A stretch of 64,000 nucleotides of DNA from assembly GCF_028640845.1 (NCBI RefSeq), contig NC_080540.1, forward strand, positions 263,347,958 through 263,411,957. Reading direction: 5' to 3'. Made by a program: the position numbers and the translations under genes. Position 1 is the first letter of the stretch. Each line of letters starts with the position of its first letter. Under the pieces are notes generated by a model. It did not search any database and was not told the origin of the DNA. It worked only from the letters and a program-made list of their open reading frames with translations. Below are positions 37,331-48,777 of this stretch, piece after piece. The stretch comes from Ahaetulla prasina (lineage: Eukaryota > Chordata > Lepidosauria > Squamata > Colubridae).

Positions 37331-37448
37331 GCTTTTTATATTACTTTAATAAAATCTAGGAGCCAGCAATTCATGCCACAAAGACAATGTTAAAGCAAAA
37401 AGGGATTTGTTTTAAATAAGAACAGTCTCTATTATTATTGTTGCTTTT
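37331..37448. other. Spacer between two LINEs
   Basis: Short unique sequence with a small tattattattgttgcttttg run. Confidence 0.4.
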
Positions 37449-38975
37449 GTTATTGTGAGAATAGAATAGAATAGAATTTTATTGGCCAAGTGTGATTGGA
37501 CACACAAGGAATTTGTCTTGGTGCATATGCTCTCAGTGTGAATAAAAGAAAAGATACGTTCATCAAGGTACAACATTTACAACACAATTGATGGTCAATA
37601 TATCAATATAAATCATAAGGATTGCCAGCAACAAAGTTACAGTCATACAGTCATAAGTGGAAAGAGATTGGTGATGGGAACGATGAGAAGATTAATAGTA
37701 GTGCAGATTTAGTAAATAGTTTGACAGTGTTGAAGGAATTATTTGTTTAGCAGAGTGATGGCCTTCGGGGAAAAAACTGTTCTTGTGTCTAGTTGTTCTG
37801 GTGTGCAGTGCTCTATAGCGTCATTTTGAGGGTAGGAGTTGAAACAGTTTATGTCCAGGATGTGAGGGATCTGTAAATATTTTCACGGCCCTCTTCTTGA
37901 TTCGTGCAGTATACAGGTCCTCAATGGAAGGCAGGTTGGTAGCAATTATTTTTTCTGCAGTTCTAATTATCCTCTGAAGTCTGTGTCTTTCTTGTTGGGT
38001 TGCAGAACCGAACCAGACAGTTATAGAGGTGCAAATGACAGACTCAATAATTCCTCTGTAGAACTGAATCAGCAGCTCCTTGGGCAGTTTGAGCTTACTG
38101 AGTTGGCGCAGAAAGAACATTCTTTGTTGTCCTTTTTGATGATGTTTTTGATGTTAACTGTCCATTTTAGACCTTGCGATATAATAGAACCTAGAAATTT
38201 AAAGGTTTCTACTGTTGATACTGTGTTGTCTAGTATTGTGAGAGGGGAAGTATGGAAGGGTTTCTCCTAAAGTCTACCACCATTTCTACAGTTTTGAGTG
38301 TGTTCAGTTCCAGATTGTTTTGGTTGCACCACAAGGCTAGTCATTCGACCTCTCGTCTATATGCAGATTCGTCATTGTTTCGAATGAGACCAATCATGGT
38401 TGTGTCATCTGCGAACTTCAGTAGCTTAACAGATGGATCGTTGGAGATGCAGTCATTGGTATACAGAGAGAAGAGAAGTGGGGAGAGCACACAGCCTTGG
38501 GGGGTCCCTGTGCTAATTGTACAGGTATTTGATGTGATCTTGCTTAGCTTCACCTGCTGCTTCCTGTTTGTTAGGAAGCTTGTGATCCACTTACAAGTCT
38601 GTTCCGGTATCTGTAGCTGGTTTAGCTTAGTTAGAAGAATGTCTGGAATGATGGTATTGAATGCTGAACTAAAGTCTACAAAAAGGACCCTTGTATAGGT
38701 CTTTGTAGATTCAAGATGTTGTACGATGTAGTGCAGAGCCATGTTAACAGCATCATCTGTTGATCTATTTGCTCAGTATGCAAATTGCAAGAGGTCTAAC
38801 AGCGGATCCATGATGGTTTTCAAGTAGGAAAGCACTAGCCTTTCAAAGGTTTTCATGACTACAGATGTTAAAGCAACTGGTCTGTAGTCATTCAGTTCCT
38901 TGATGGTGGGCTTCTTCGGCACTGGGATGATGGGATGATGGTAACACTGGGAGCTGTTCATATTTGACCTATATA
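37449..38975 (-). mobile_element. L2-type LINE, about 1.5 kb, with (AATAG)n 3' tail
   Basis: Read on the minus strand, the element starts inside the reverse transcriptase near 38975 and runs through the coding end (about 37821). It ends in the 3' untranslated region shared with the copies at 0.95, 50.2/54.8 and 62.6 kb. The tail at about 37452-37477 is (AGAAT)n. Known work on snake genomes reports that this kind of LINE tail seeds pentanucleotide microsatellites. It is the longest L2 copy in the window. Confidence 0.9.
37821..38961 (-). pseudogene. L2 reverse transcriptase, C-terminal half, broken
   Basis: On the minus strand, 38961-38773 gives a [20 protein letters not shown] block (RT finger region). 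An in-frame TGA at 38770-38772 interrupts it, and the same frame resumes to 38341 with VLFVDFSSAFNTI, GTPQGCVLSPLLFSLYTND and KFADDTTMIGL. The catalytic FADD codons are at 38404-38415. A stop at about 38341 and a frameshift before 38120 separate the C-terminal domain (frame 38120-37821, ending LLPSK). The N-terminal endonuclease is absent. With few lesions the copy looks fairly young, but it cannot make an active enzyme. Plus-strand frames over this region, such as 38252-38698, are antisense shadows. Confidence 0.9.
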
Positions 38976-39049
38976 ATAAGACCTATATCTTATAAATAAA
39001 TATCCGTATTGAGTGGCATAAAATATGAATAGCTCTTATGGTGCCAAAA

Positions 39050-39345
39050 CTTTATCAAGTATATGATATTTGATAAGGGACTTTTATTACCGGCATTTAA
39101 TCAGGCTTATATTACAGTTATTCTGAAAGCAGGTAAAGATCACAGTTAGTGGGCTAATCATCGTCCAATCTTGTTGATTACTTCCAAGAAGGAGTGTATA
39201 AGTGATTCCTCTTGCAAGTACAGTTTTTATCACAGCAACGTATACATTTTTGCTGCATATTTTGAGGAAAAGCATATTGCCTGGTTAAAAAACAGGCATT
39301 GCATATAAATAGCTGAACATCTAATAAGAACAGCTATGTCAAAGA
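39050..39345 (+). mobile_element. L1-type LINE reverse-transcriptase relic
   Basis: The plus-strand translation from about 39065 gives LLLPAFNQAYITVILKAGKD, then NHRPILLI. After a decayed stretch come AWLKNRHCI and IRTAM. The order matches the L1 reverse-transcriptase segment that spans the I-P-K-x-x-K-D and N-Y-R-P-I-S-L motifs. Stops and indels are frequent, so this is an old fragment. Confidence 0.65.
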
Positions 39346-39620
39346 GTCTTTCTAGCATAGTCATAAAATTGATTTATTTTTCGTTGCTTTCCTTCTTTTT
39401 GAAATGTGTACAAAGTCCTTCCTTTAGGATTAAACTGCAGGACTTTACTTTTGTTGCTGTCTGACACATATTGTCTACAGAAGACATCTACTGATTTTAG
39501 TAAGCATAATCCAAAACATGGTCCATGAATTACCACCATAAACTATGTAGTCTTCTCATAGATGTATATCACTAAGAAAGAAAATAAAATATCAGTAGCT
39601 TTCAGAAATCTTCAGATATA

Positions 39621-39622
<2 letters not shown>
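39346..39622. other. Unique DNA, no feature seen
   Basis: A short stretch with no recognisable content. Confidence 0.4.
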
Positions 39623-39676
<54 letters not shown>

Positions 39677-39713
39677 AGAGGGGGGAGGGAAGGAGGGAGG
39701 GAGGGAGAGAAGG
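39623..39713. repeat. (GT)25 microsatellite plus G-rich purine tract
   Basis: An uninterrupted GT run occupies 39623-39672 and passes into a pure purine tract (39673-39713). That tract has five runs of at least three G (39680-39685, 39687-39689, 39695-39697, 39699-39701, 39703-39705), separated by 1-5 bases. It fits the usual G-quadruplex pattern, and GT runs can form Z-DNA. Confidence 0.9.
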
Positions 39714-39889
39714 TGATGACCATATTTTTATGGAAGATCCTGGTACATCGTTAAAGATTTCTCATAATGAATTAAATCTCATTAGAAGCAAAATCAGTAA
39801 ACTTTTAAATCATTGTTAGCTCTTGCTTTCCCAGTAAACTTCATTATTTTTAAAATATTTTATTGCTGTACTGTATTATCTTATTGGGC
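39714..39889. other. Unique spacer before BovB
   Basis: Nothing recognised. The BovB copy begins 5'-truncated at about 39890. Confidence 0.4.
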
Positions 39890-41345
39890 CTTAGGAAGTC
39901 TGAGCAACAACAAAGCTAGCGGAGGTGACAATATTACAGCTGATTTATTCAAAATCTTAAAAGACGATGCAGTAAAAGTGCTACACTCAATTTGCGAGCA
40001 AATTTGGAAAACTCAACAGTGGCCACAGGATTGGAAAACGTCAGTTTACATTCCAATTTCAAAGAAGGGCAATGCCAAAGAATGTTCAAACTACTGCACC
40101 TTTGCACTCATTTGACATGCTAGCAAAGTTATGCTCAAAATCCTACAAGCTAGGCTCCAGCAGTATGTGGACCAAGAACTACCAGACATACAGTCAGGTT
40201 TTCAAAGAGGCAAAGGAACTAGAGATCAAATTGCCAACATACACTGGATCATGGAGAAAGCTAGGGAGATGCAGAAAAACATCTACTTCGGCTTCATTGA
40301 CTACGCTAAAGACTTTGATTGTGTGAATCACAACAAATTGTTGTGATAGGAGTACCAGACCATCTTATTTGTCTCTTGAGAAACCTATATCAAGAAGCAA
40401 CAGGACATAGAACCAGTGATTGGTTCAAAATTGAGAAAGTAGTTTGTCAAGGCTTTATGCTGTTGCCCTGCCTATTTAACTTATATGCAGAACACATCAT
40501 GAGAAAGGCGGGGCTAGATGAATCACAAATTGGAATTAAGATTGCCGGGAGAAATATCAACAACCTCAGATATGCAGATGATACCACTCTAATGGCAGAA
40601 AGCGAAGAGGAACTAAAGAGCCTCTTGATGCAGGTGAAGGAGGAGAATGGAAAAGTTGGCTTGAAACTCAACATTAAGAAAACTAAGATCATGGCTCCCA
40701 GCCCTCTCAATTCCTGGAAAATAGATTGGAAAGAAATTGAGGTAGTAAAAGATTTTATTTTCCTGGGGTTCAAGTTCACTGCAGATGGGGACTTCAGCCA
40801 AAAAATTAAAAGCCGCTTGCTCCTGGTGAGGAAAGCTCTGGCAAACCTAGACAGCATACTAAAAGCAGAGACATCACCCTGCCAACAAAAGTGTGTATAG
40901 TCAAGGCTATGGTTTTCCCAGTTGCAATATATGGCTATGAAAGCTGGACCATAAGGAAGGCTGAGCGCCAAAGAATTGAGGCCTTTGAACTACGGTGCTG
41001 GAGAAGACTCTTGCAAGTCCTTTGGACTGCAAGACAATCAAACCGGTCAGTCCTAGAGGAGATCAATCCTGATTGCTCTTTAGAAGGCCAGGTCCTGAAG
41101 ATAAAAGTCAAATACTTTGGCCACCTAATGAGAAGGAAGGACTCACTGGAGAAGAGCCTAATGCTGGGAAAGATTGAGGACAAAAGAAGAAGGGGACGAC
41201 AGAGAATGAGTTGGCTGGATGGAGTCACTGAAGCAGTTGGCGTTAGATTACATGGACTCCAGGGGATGGTAGAGGACAGGAAGGACTGGAAGAATGTTGT
41301 CCATGGGGTCATGATGGGTCAGACACGACTTTGCGACTAACACTA
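39890..41345 (+). mobile_element. BovB (RTE) LINE, 3' 1.45 kb
   Basis: This 5'-truncated copy starts within the reverse transcriptase (NNKASGGDNITADLFKILKD) and runs to the end of ORF2 (GVMMGQTRLCD at 41340). It matches ruminant and squamate BovB across its whole length. BovB is known for repeated horizontal transfer between squamates, ruminants and other animals. The usual (AAC)n tail is missing after 41340, unlike the copy at 22.2 kb. Confidence 0.95.
39900..41340 (+). pseudogene. BovB ORF2 reverse transcriptase, broken into four frames
   Basis: The coding region falls in four consecutive open pieces. The first (to 40115) has IWKTQQWPQDWKTSVYIPI. The second (40131-40346) has GFQRGKGTRDQIANIHWIME and FIDYAKDFDCVNH, where DYAKDFD replaces the commoner DYAKAFD. 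The third (about 40340-40900) holds the catalytic YADD (40571-40582) within NNLRYADDTTLMAESEEEL. The fourth (40891-41340) has the C-terminal SWTIRKAERQRIEAFELRCW, then MRRKDSLEKSLMLGKIEDKR. Three disruptions lie near 40115, 40346 and 40895. The N-terminal endonuclease is absent, so the copy is inactive. Antisense frames at 40447-40971 and 40935-41312 are shadows. Confidence 0.93.
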
Positions 41346-43481
41346 TCCTATTATGATTAGTCTCTTAAGACAACATATTAACCTTAAATTAATAAACATT
41401 GACCTCTAGACATATAGAGATTTTCTCCAACTACAAATATTATCATTTTATTATTTTTATTGGTTGCCCTTGGTCAGAAGAGACCAGGGGCAACCAAGAG
41501 ACTAACATTATACCATATATACCATATACCAAGAGACTAATATTTTACAGAGCACTATTTTTTTATACAACTGTCCAGAGTCACATATAAATTTTACAGA
41601 CTATTATTTGTTTACAGTCAGCCAGATGTTTAGACTGGATTTGGCATTTTTATTCATCTATTAAGTCCTTCTCAAGAATCTGGGATAGGCAGTTTGTGTT
41701 TGATGGTATTATTATTGTTGGTATTTTCATTGCTAATTTTAATGATTGTAAGATTAATTCTCTGTTCTGGCGTTACATTATTTAATTTCCAAATAAATTG
41801 AAATAAATGATGGACTATATGCTAATAATAAAGTATCTTTGTCAAAGTTTGAGGGGAGCTCCTTAACACATAAGTTCAATTCTGAATATTTTTACTTCCA
41901 AATTAACAATGATTAATTAAAGACTAGTGATGGGTGAACTGTCATCACCTTGCCACAATTTTCACACAACTGTGTTCTTCAATCAGAAATTACTGAAAAA
42001 GCTCATTATTCAAAAGATTAGATGATGCTTTCATCCTCAGTTTCACTGAATCTTTATATTTTCTCCTGTATTCCCATTTACTTATTCTCAAACTTGCCTA
42101 GACATGCAGCAGGAACAGCTACACAAACAGCAGCACTGCCCCTCCCTCTGCCAGATGCCCACTTCCACCAACATTTTTTACTGTGAATAAAACTTCCCCA
42201 ATTGGAGAAATGCTCATGTGCAGACTTGTTAGACACATTTCTGTAAATAGGCAACTGACTAAATTTAGAAAATGTCACCGAGTAAATAATATAAAATGGG
42301 TTCACCAACCCAATGTCATTCATCACTATAGCTGAAGTATTGAGGCTGTCTGAATTAAAACCCTATCATAGGCCTTCTTCATCCCATTTAATTTATCCCT
42401 TAATTGGGAATATTGGGAATATCTAATATGCTTTGTGAATGCAAATCTTTTAGAATATGATGCTAATTAGAATATAAAAAATATGAGGGTTTTTTTTTAA
42501 AGAGCATCGTCCCCACTAATATCTTCCAATGCCATCAATGGAATTTTTAAAAATGCATATATATGAGGATACTTTGAGGTTTTGGTGAAGTTTCGGATGG
42601 ATAAGTAGATAGGTAGGCATATAGATAGATAAATATAGATAAATGAGAGATAGAAAGATAGAAAAGCGAGAGAGAGATAATAGACAGAGACATTCGTATG
42701 CAGCTTTTGCTCAATGTTAAGGCATTGTTCTCTTAAATAATAAAAAATGAAATATAATAATAAGTTTTTACTTTGCTGTTTACCTGATTGCATCAAAATG
42801 AACACCGGGAAACTAGATAAAATGATGAATATTTTGTCCTAAATTGTGTTAGAAATCTCAAATACATAAATAAATAGTAATCTCAAGTGTCAAACATCAC
42901 CCATGTCCTCATCATTTTTAACTTTTCCAGCTCTTCAAAGCATCAGATGGTAATTCCCTTGGGTTTTCAGTAATTTAAATTACTAAACCTTTTATCTCAA
43001 TGATCAGCCATAAAATATCTATGACTAACTACATTTTCTAGAAAGTAATTAGTTAATTGAAATGTCTACTTTCAAACTGTCTATTTGTAGTGTGCAGGAA
43101 TCTAAAAGGATTAATATAGGTGATGCATGGAAATTGAAATGTGCTTATTAACACTGTCGTATAAAGACACAAAGTGTTGCTAGTATGAAATAACAGTGTA
43201 TTGGAGGTTTATGACTATACATTCTATTGCTGTCAAATTACCCCGTACAAATTTGTCAGGTAAAGTGGGCATCCCGCTAAGGGTAATCTGTGCTTTTATG
43301 ACTTATGCTGATTGCTTTTGTTAGCGTTTAAGGCATGCTCTAAAATTCTTTGAAACTGAAGGTTGGTTTTACTCTACACTTTTACATATCATGGCCCATT
43401 GGCCACAATGTGCCCACGTACTGTATCCCCCAGCTATCAGGATTTTGCAGAAATTGTCTGCAATTGCTATTTCACTAATAG
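41346..43481. other. Unique DNA with a degenerate GATA-like patch
   Basis: At 42600-42690 an imperfect gatagat/agata patch is present. At about 41470-41530 the words accaagagactaa and accatata recur. No gene was recognised. Confidence 0.5.
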
Positions 43482-43641
43482 TTTAAAGGCAGCATTTCTC
43501 AAACTTGGCAACTTGGTAGTATGAATTTCAACTTCTAGAATTTCAACTTCTAGAATTCTGCAGCCAGCTTCACAATTCTGGGAATTGAATTCTGGGAACT
43601 GACACTTGAAATTGTCAAGATTGAGAAATACTGTTTTAAAG
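43482..43641. mobile_element. hAT-type MITE, about 144 bp
   Basis: The element spans about 43490-43633. Ends are cagcatttctcaaacttg and caagattgagaaatactg, an inverted pair. Flanks are gtttaaag and ttttaaag, a probable 8-bp duplication with one change and one base of uncertainty at the left border. The word ttcaacttctagaatt is duplicated in tandem inside. Related copies lie at 44.76, 44.97, 46.39 and perhaps 61.2 kb. Confidence 0.75.
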
Positions 43642-43689
43642 GGCTTGTGATAGTTTTTCAATCTTAGAGTTGAAAAATATTATTATATA

Positions 43690-43915
43690 TTTTTATCCTA
43701 TTGCTCTTTCTGTAGCTCAAGGTGATACATATACCTAATAATTCTGCCTCCCATTATTCCCACAACTACAGCCCTTTGAGGTAGGTTGTGCTGAGAAAGA
43801 GTGATTAGCCCAAGATTATCCAGTTGGCTTTATGCCTAAGAAAGGTCTAGTAATACAATCTTCTGTTTTCTATGCCAACATTCTAACCACTATACCAAAC
43901 TGGGTCTTAATATAA
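43690..43915 (-). mobile_element. Old tRNA-derived SINE, reverse orientation
   Basis: The right end, cattctaaccactatacc, is the complement of a tRNA-like A-box region (ggtatagtggttagaatg). The block ccctttgaggtaggttgtgct matches a common squamate SINE body, also seen at 13.4 kb. The B-box region is eroded. Confidence 0.6.
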
Positions 43916-44520
43916 AGAATTATTTAGCATAAATGCAAATATTGATTTTTCTATTCACATTCTTATAGATATATCCTGAAGTTGGATTTTGATTGCTTAA
44001 AGAGGTTGTTGCTGGTCATCTCTCATCTTTTTTCTTAATCTGTTCTTTTTTAAATACACTTTGATACTCAATCAGAATCTCTCTTCTGTCCTCATTTTCT
44101 TACCTTCACCCCATTTCTGTGACTATTCTTTTTCTACCTTTTTCTTTCTGATGAAATTTTGTCATTCATTCTATAGGCTAGCCTTTGCTATAATAATATG
44201 GACCTTTCATTACCTTTTCTCAATATATATAGTGGCTATTTTTTTCTCTTCCTGTCAATTTACCCCGTCTTTTTGTTTATATTTTTAGTTTTATGCTTTG
44301 AATCATTTTAGCAAGCACAATTTTCCCATTTCAGAAAATGGTAATATCCAGCTTCAGCATGTACTTTTGAATAGTCAAGCATCAAGAAGTTAGAACCCAG
44401 AAATTTTCCCTTTGTCCTAATTCACTGTTTTCTATTACATTTTTGCCATCACTAATATAAGTATAAATTTAGAGGTGATGACACCGCAACCCTATAAGTT
44501 TTTCTTTTATTTCATTTTGT
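43916..44520. other. Unique AT-rich DNA, no feature seen
   Basis: Nothing recognised on either strand. Confidence 0.5.
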
Positions 44521-44672
44521 CACAACAGTATACACAAACATTGTCATAAATAAAACAACATATCATGAAGAAAATATATATATATATATATATATAAGTA
44601 AAAAAATATATGCATCAGCTATATTAATTTGATATAATGAAGGGAACAATAGGACAGGAACATAAGTTCCCT
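44510..44672 (-). mobile_element. CR1-group LINE 3' UTR (same family as 12 and 31 kb)
   Basis: The block ttatttcattttgtcacaac, an (AT)n run at about 44574-44596 and aacaataggacaggaac match the minus-strand 3' end at 31.1-31.3 kb. No coding part is left. Confidence 0.7.
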
Positions 44673-44720
44673 TTAACAAAACATAAACATAAAATAAACA
44701 TAAACATAAACATAAGTTCC
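44673..44720. repeat. Short (ACATAA)n-type tandem repeat
   Basis: The words cataagttccctttaa and (aaacat)n recur at 44660-44725. It looks like a small tandem expansion with a duplicated flank. Confidence 0.5.
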
Positions 44721-44757
44721 CTTTAAGAGAACCATAATTCATTAGAGCAGAGGTTTT

Positions 44758-45035
44758 CAAACTTGGCAGCTTTACGACTTGTGGACTTCAACTCCCAGAA
44801 TTCTCAAGCCACCAATTTTTTGGGTGCTGGATTGAGAATGGGACACATGGTACCTTAATGAATCCATGGATGTATCAACCACGTTGAAGGTGCTGTGCTG
44901 AATTAGTGCTGTTGAGAATCTGATGACACTGGATAGCTTGGCAGTCCAAACAAGAATGAAGGCTTGGTCTAGAGCAGAGGTCTTCAAACTTGGCAGCTTT
45001 TAGACTTGTGGACTTCAACTCCCAAAAGTCCATTT
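44758..45035. mobile_element. Two direct partial hAT-type MITE ends
   Basis: Nearly the same roughly 65 bp occurs at 44758-44822 and 44975-45035, both in direct orientation. It starts cagaggt(t/c)ttcaaacttg and contains gacttgtggacttcaactcc. The 150 bp between is unrelated. The family is that of the MITE at 43.49 kb, but no inverted right ends follow. Confidence 0.65.
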
Positions 45036-46393
45036 TATGTTCAGCATTTTTGCCTATTACACAAATGAATTATTTTCAAGAATGCATGAATATGAATTCT
45101 TGGTTTCCTTTGGATATCTATAACTTGACTTCAGCCCACTTGGGAAATAAGCAAGTTTGCTCAATGATCCATTGTCTACCTATTCTAGTGAATCAGAGTG
45201 GAAATGAATGGATCTGCTGCCCAGAAACCTCTACTTCTTCTACCAATTATTTGGAAGAACTGGAAAAGTTTTTTTCTTTTTCTTCCATGCTTTATCTGCA
45301 AAATGATAAGGAGACACCTGGAAAGCACAATAGGTTATTTTCTGGATTTAAACAAAATTTATAAACAGCGCAGATTTGGTCTAGAATGCAGCCTTAAGAA
45401 TAAATGAGTTCCTGAGCCAAAAATTTCAATTGAACCATATTTTGGAAACTGGGAAAAAATCTCATCTGCATCAGTCTAACCTGCATGATATAATATTGTA
45501 AAAGCATCTTCCTTAAGCATCTTATAAGTAAGAAAGGATCCAATTGGTAAAAGCATCAAATGCATAATAAATAACTGGCTTTAACCCATGTAAATATATT
45601 TATTTGTACATTAAGCATGCTGACTTTAAAGTACCCACTATTTTATTATGCTTCAATTTGGCTACTTTAACTCTGAAAACTTATGACAGAACAATATTGG
45701 TTATCATTAGTCAGAGCATACCACAAAGGAAGCTTGAGCAAAGAATAAAAAGAAAAACTTGTGTTGTTTTAAAACATGAAAATACTGCTGTGGGTTGGTA
45801 TAGGAATTTTTCCCCCTCCATTTTCTGCATTTACATTTGGTGACTGCAGTTAAAGAACATTTCACTGCATGGTACTATCAATCATACTTAACCCAGAAAT
45901 GTTCTGTACATTAGTAATGCTTAATTGGCATATTTAAAGTAAATAGCTATTTCACTTTTGCTGTAAATTCTCTGGAAATAATTCTATGATACCCTTGGAA
46001 TTGTTTGTTCTGAAAATAAACTAGAAGAAATCTGAAGTATGCATTCAGATAAGAAATTATTCAAAAGGTATCATAATGCCTATCTTGCCAGGTTACCTGT
46101 ACTATAATATCTACCTTGTCAGATTACCATCAAAATATGCCTGCTACTGTAGTCTGGCTCCTTCATAAGGAAATAAAAATAGGTGTGTGGTCCTTCAGTT
46201 CTGAGCAAATTGATTTAAATGTATAAATTGATTCATATGGTTCTTTCAGTTTGCATAGCCATCCTGATTTGGCTGGATAGGGTGGATTCTTTTACCAAAC
46301 AGCATGAAAAGTAATCAAAAGAAATATCTTCAGGGACTAGTTAGCAAACCAGGTTTTCCTTGCTGTTTGACCTTTGAAATCATCAATCTACTC
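45036..46393. other. Unique DNA, no feature seen
   Basis: A 124-codon plus-strand frame (44990-45364) starts in the MITE end and has no domain; probably chance. Confidence 0.45.
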
Positions 46394-46492
46394 AGGGTGT
46401 CTCAACCTCAGAAATCATAAGATGTGTGGACTGAGGAATTCTAGGAGTTTGAAGTCTACACATCTTAAAAGTAGCTGAGGTTGAGAAAAACT
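46394..46492. mobile_element. Short hAT-type MITE
   Basis: The left part cagggtgtctcaacctcag with aagatgtgtggact and the right part agtctacacatctt with ctgaggttgagaaaaactg form an inverted pair around a small centre. It is the same family as 43.49 kb. Target duplication is not clear. Confidence 0.65.
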
Positions 46493-46852
46493 GGTCTAAT
46501 TTCAAATAAATAGACCGGGCAAATCTAAAGTCTGAGTATGCTACTCTTGTACTTATCCAGTGTATAATTTCCACAACATATCATGCAATCCGATGTTCAC
46601 AAATTATTGTCAGAGGCCCATATGTTCTTAGCAAAAGAAGAAGAAGAGGAGGAGAAATACAAAAGTAGAAAAACAGTACCCCGTACACCTTCTCTCTGCA
46701 GTTTGCCAGACTTCAATATTTGATCTTTCAGTTCATGAGAACTTACCTTTGTGTATGAGTTTTCCCCAGTCATTGGTCTTTAATTAGATTATTTTATTTT
46801 GAGGTTTCTCTTTTGAACCTAACATACACATGGCTAAACATCATGTTTTCAC
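46493..46852. other. Unique DNA, no feature seen
   Basis: A short aagaagaagaggaggag run lies near 46637-46653. Confidence 0.4.
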
Positions 46853-47156
46853 TACTGGTTGTCCTAGACTTGTTACGATTCATTTAACAACAGTTTGAAG
46901 TTATAGCAACCTCAGGAAAAGTGACTTATATCCCATCCTCGGTGTTATGGTTGTCATACTTTCCTGCGATCACATGATTGCAATTTTGACTCTTGACAAC
47001 CAGCTTGTATTTACAAAAGTTGCATTGTCTTGCAGTCACAGATCCCAATTTGCAATCTTCTCAGCTGGCTTCTGATAAACAAACCCAACTGGAGAAGCCA
47101 GATTCACTTAACAACTGCCTGATTCCGGTTTGTGGTCATAAATCAAGGAATGCCTT
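46853..47156. mobile_element. Diverged copy of the 23.9-kb MITE
   Basis: The order of blocks follows the 23.91-kb element: gttgtcctagacttgttacg, gattcatttaacaa, cgatcacatgattgcaattt, cagattcacttaacaactgc and a final gtggtcataaatcaagg. Ends are only roughly inverted. Confidence 0.6.
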
Positions 47157-48777
47157 GATGAAGGAGGAGTGAGGGAGGAAAAAAGTTCCAGTGCATTTTT
47201 GAGCAAACATACATGCCTCCCCAAAACTCAAGTTAAAAACCTGCTAGGTGTATTTATTCACCTAAACAAAAAGTAGCCTTATTGGCAGGGAAAGATTTGG
47301 ATAAATAATAAGAGTAGCTGGAGGGTGCCTAAAGGAAAGGGAAAAAAAAGCTCCATTTGCTTGTCACATAGGATGGAGTAGAAACTGCAGGGCAGGATGG
47401 AGAAAAATAAGTTCCAGCCTTTCTGAGTTAATAATAGAATTAAGGCCAAGCCATTTTTTGCATATACTCAAAAAAAAGGTAGCAATAAGCCTTATGTAAA
47501 CAGCTCTGATTTAGGTTAAATTTGAAATTCAATACAGATGTGTCACAATTTGTATTTGTGATTTGAAATTCAGTGGTAACTGATTCAGATCAAGCCTATT
47601 CAGGATTAGATTTGGAAAACAAAAGATTTACCTATAGACTATAATAGGGAAATTTTCTGACCAATGTCTGCATTTATGACCAAATATTGGATCCTGTAAA
47701 AGCACAACTGAAATTAACACTGGTGTTGCTGCACAAGAGATCTTCACAATGTCTCGTCCTCCTCTCTTTCTGTCTCTCTGTAACATGGTTGACTTGGTGA
47801 CCCTTTTTCCAGAACCAGCTGCTATTATTAAATGAGAGAGTGTAGAGAAGTTCACGGAATCTATCCAATTTTCCATGTTTTTTTTTAATTTAGCTTTTCA
47901 TTTGTTTTACTGATCCACCACAGGCTTGAGCTTTGCTGCTTCTTTCCTTGGGTTTTCTGGAGTACCCAATGGGCTATCATAGTTTCTTGCTTTCCCCTCC
48001 TGGGAAGATCCCATCAACACTTTGCTTAGTGGGATGCCAAGCTGGATGGGCACACTGGCAAAACTTGTTTCTTCAGAGTGAGAGTCTCAAGAATGAAAAC
48101 TAGCATCTCTTCATAAAGTGGTGTTGCTTTTTGTGTCTGATCCTTGGCTTTTCTGGGGTGTCAGAAAAATTGTATATTTTCTTGACATTTCCAAGGAAGA
48201 GCCGTCAACTCAGTCTGAACTTCACTGAATCAGCGACGCAGCTTGCTGGTAGTATCTATGTTTGTTAATTAGTAGAGTCAGCAGAAGGAAACTAGCAAGG
48301 TGAGACACAATGCCACAGAAATAGGCAGTTTGTAATTGGCACAGAATGAATGGCATTCATAGTTTTGCCCAGTTCCCTTTCTTAAAAGCAGTAAATACTG
48401 GGCCCAGCACCTGTCAATGTAAGTTTGGCACATGTTCCCTCACTCAATTATGAACTATGTAAAAATAAGGTTTGACCCATATTCGGAGAGCTGAAAGTCA
48501 AACTCCCAGTTGTATTGGCAGGACTAGCATAGAAGAATTGTCACATTTTATTAGCATAAGAGACAGCAAAGTGAGGACTTCTACGGGCCACATTTAAAAA
48601 ACTGAAACTGAAAAAGAGGCATGAAACCCAAAATAATGTAAAGTCTTGCAGCCCAAAAGTGTTTTGATAGGAAGAAGGCTTAATGATGGCATAAATCTCC
48701 TTGTCTGGGGTTCATGTCAGTGGCAGAGAGAGCCCTTTATAATTCAACTTGCTGCTTTTGAATAGCAGGTTGGGAAA
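47157..48777. other. Unique DNA, no clear feature
   Basis: Two overlapping minus-strand frames at 47628-47876 have no domain. The remainder shows no family I recognise. Confidence 0.45.

Noticed and set aside
38252..38698. 148-codon plus-strand frame
   Set aside because: It is the antisense of the L2 reverse transcriptase, whose minus-strand translation has clear RT motifs.
40447..41312. Long minus-strand frames (174 and 125 codons)
   Set aside because: Antisense shadows of the BovB reverse transcriptase.
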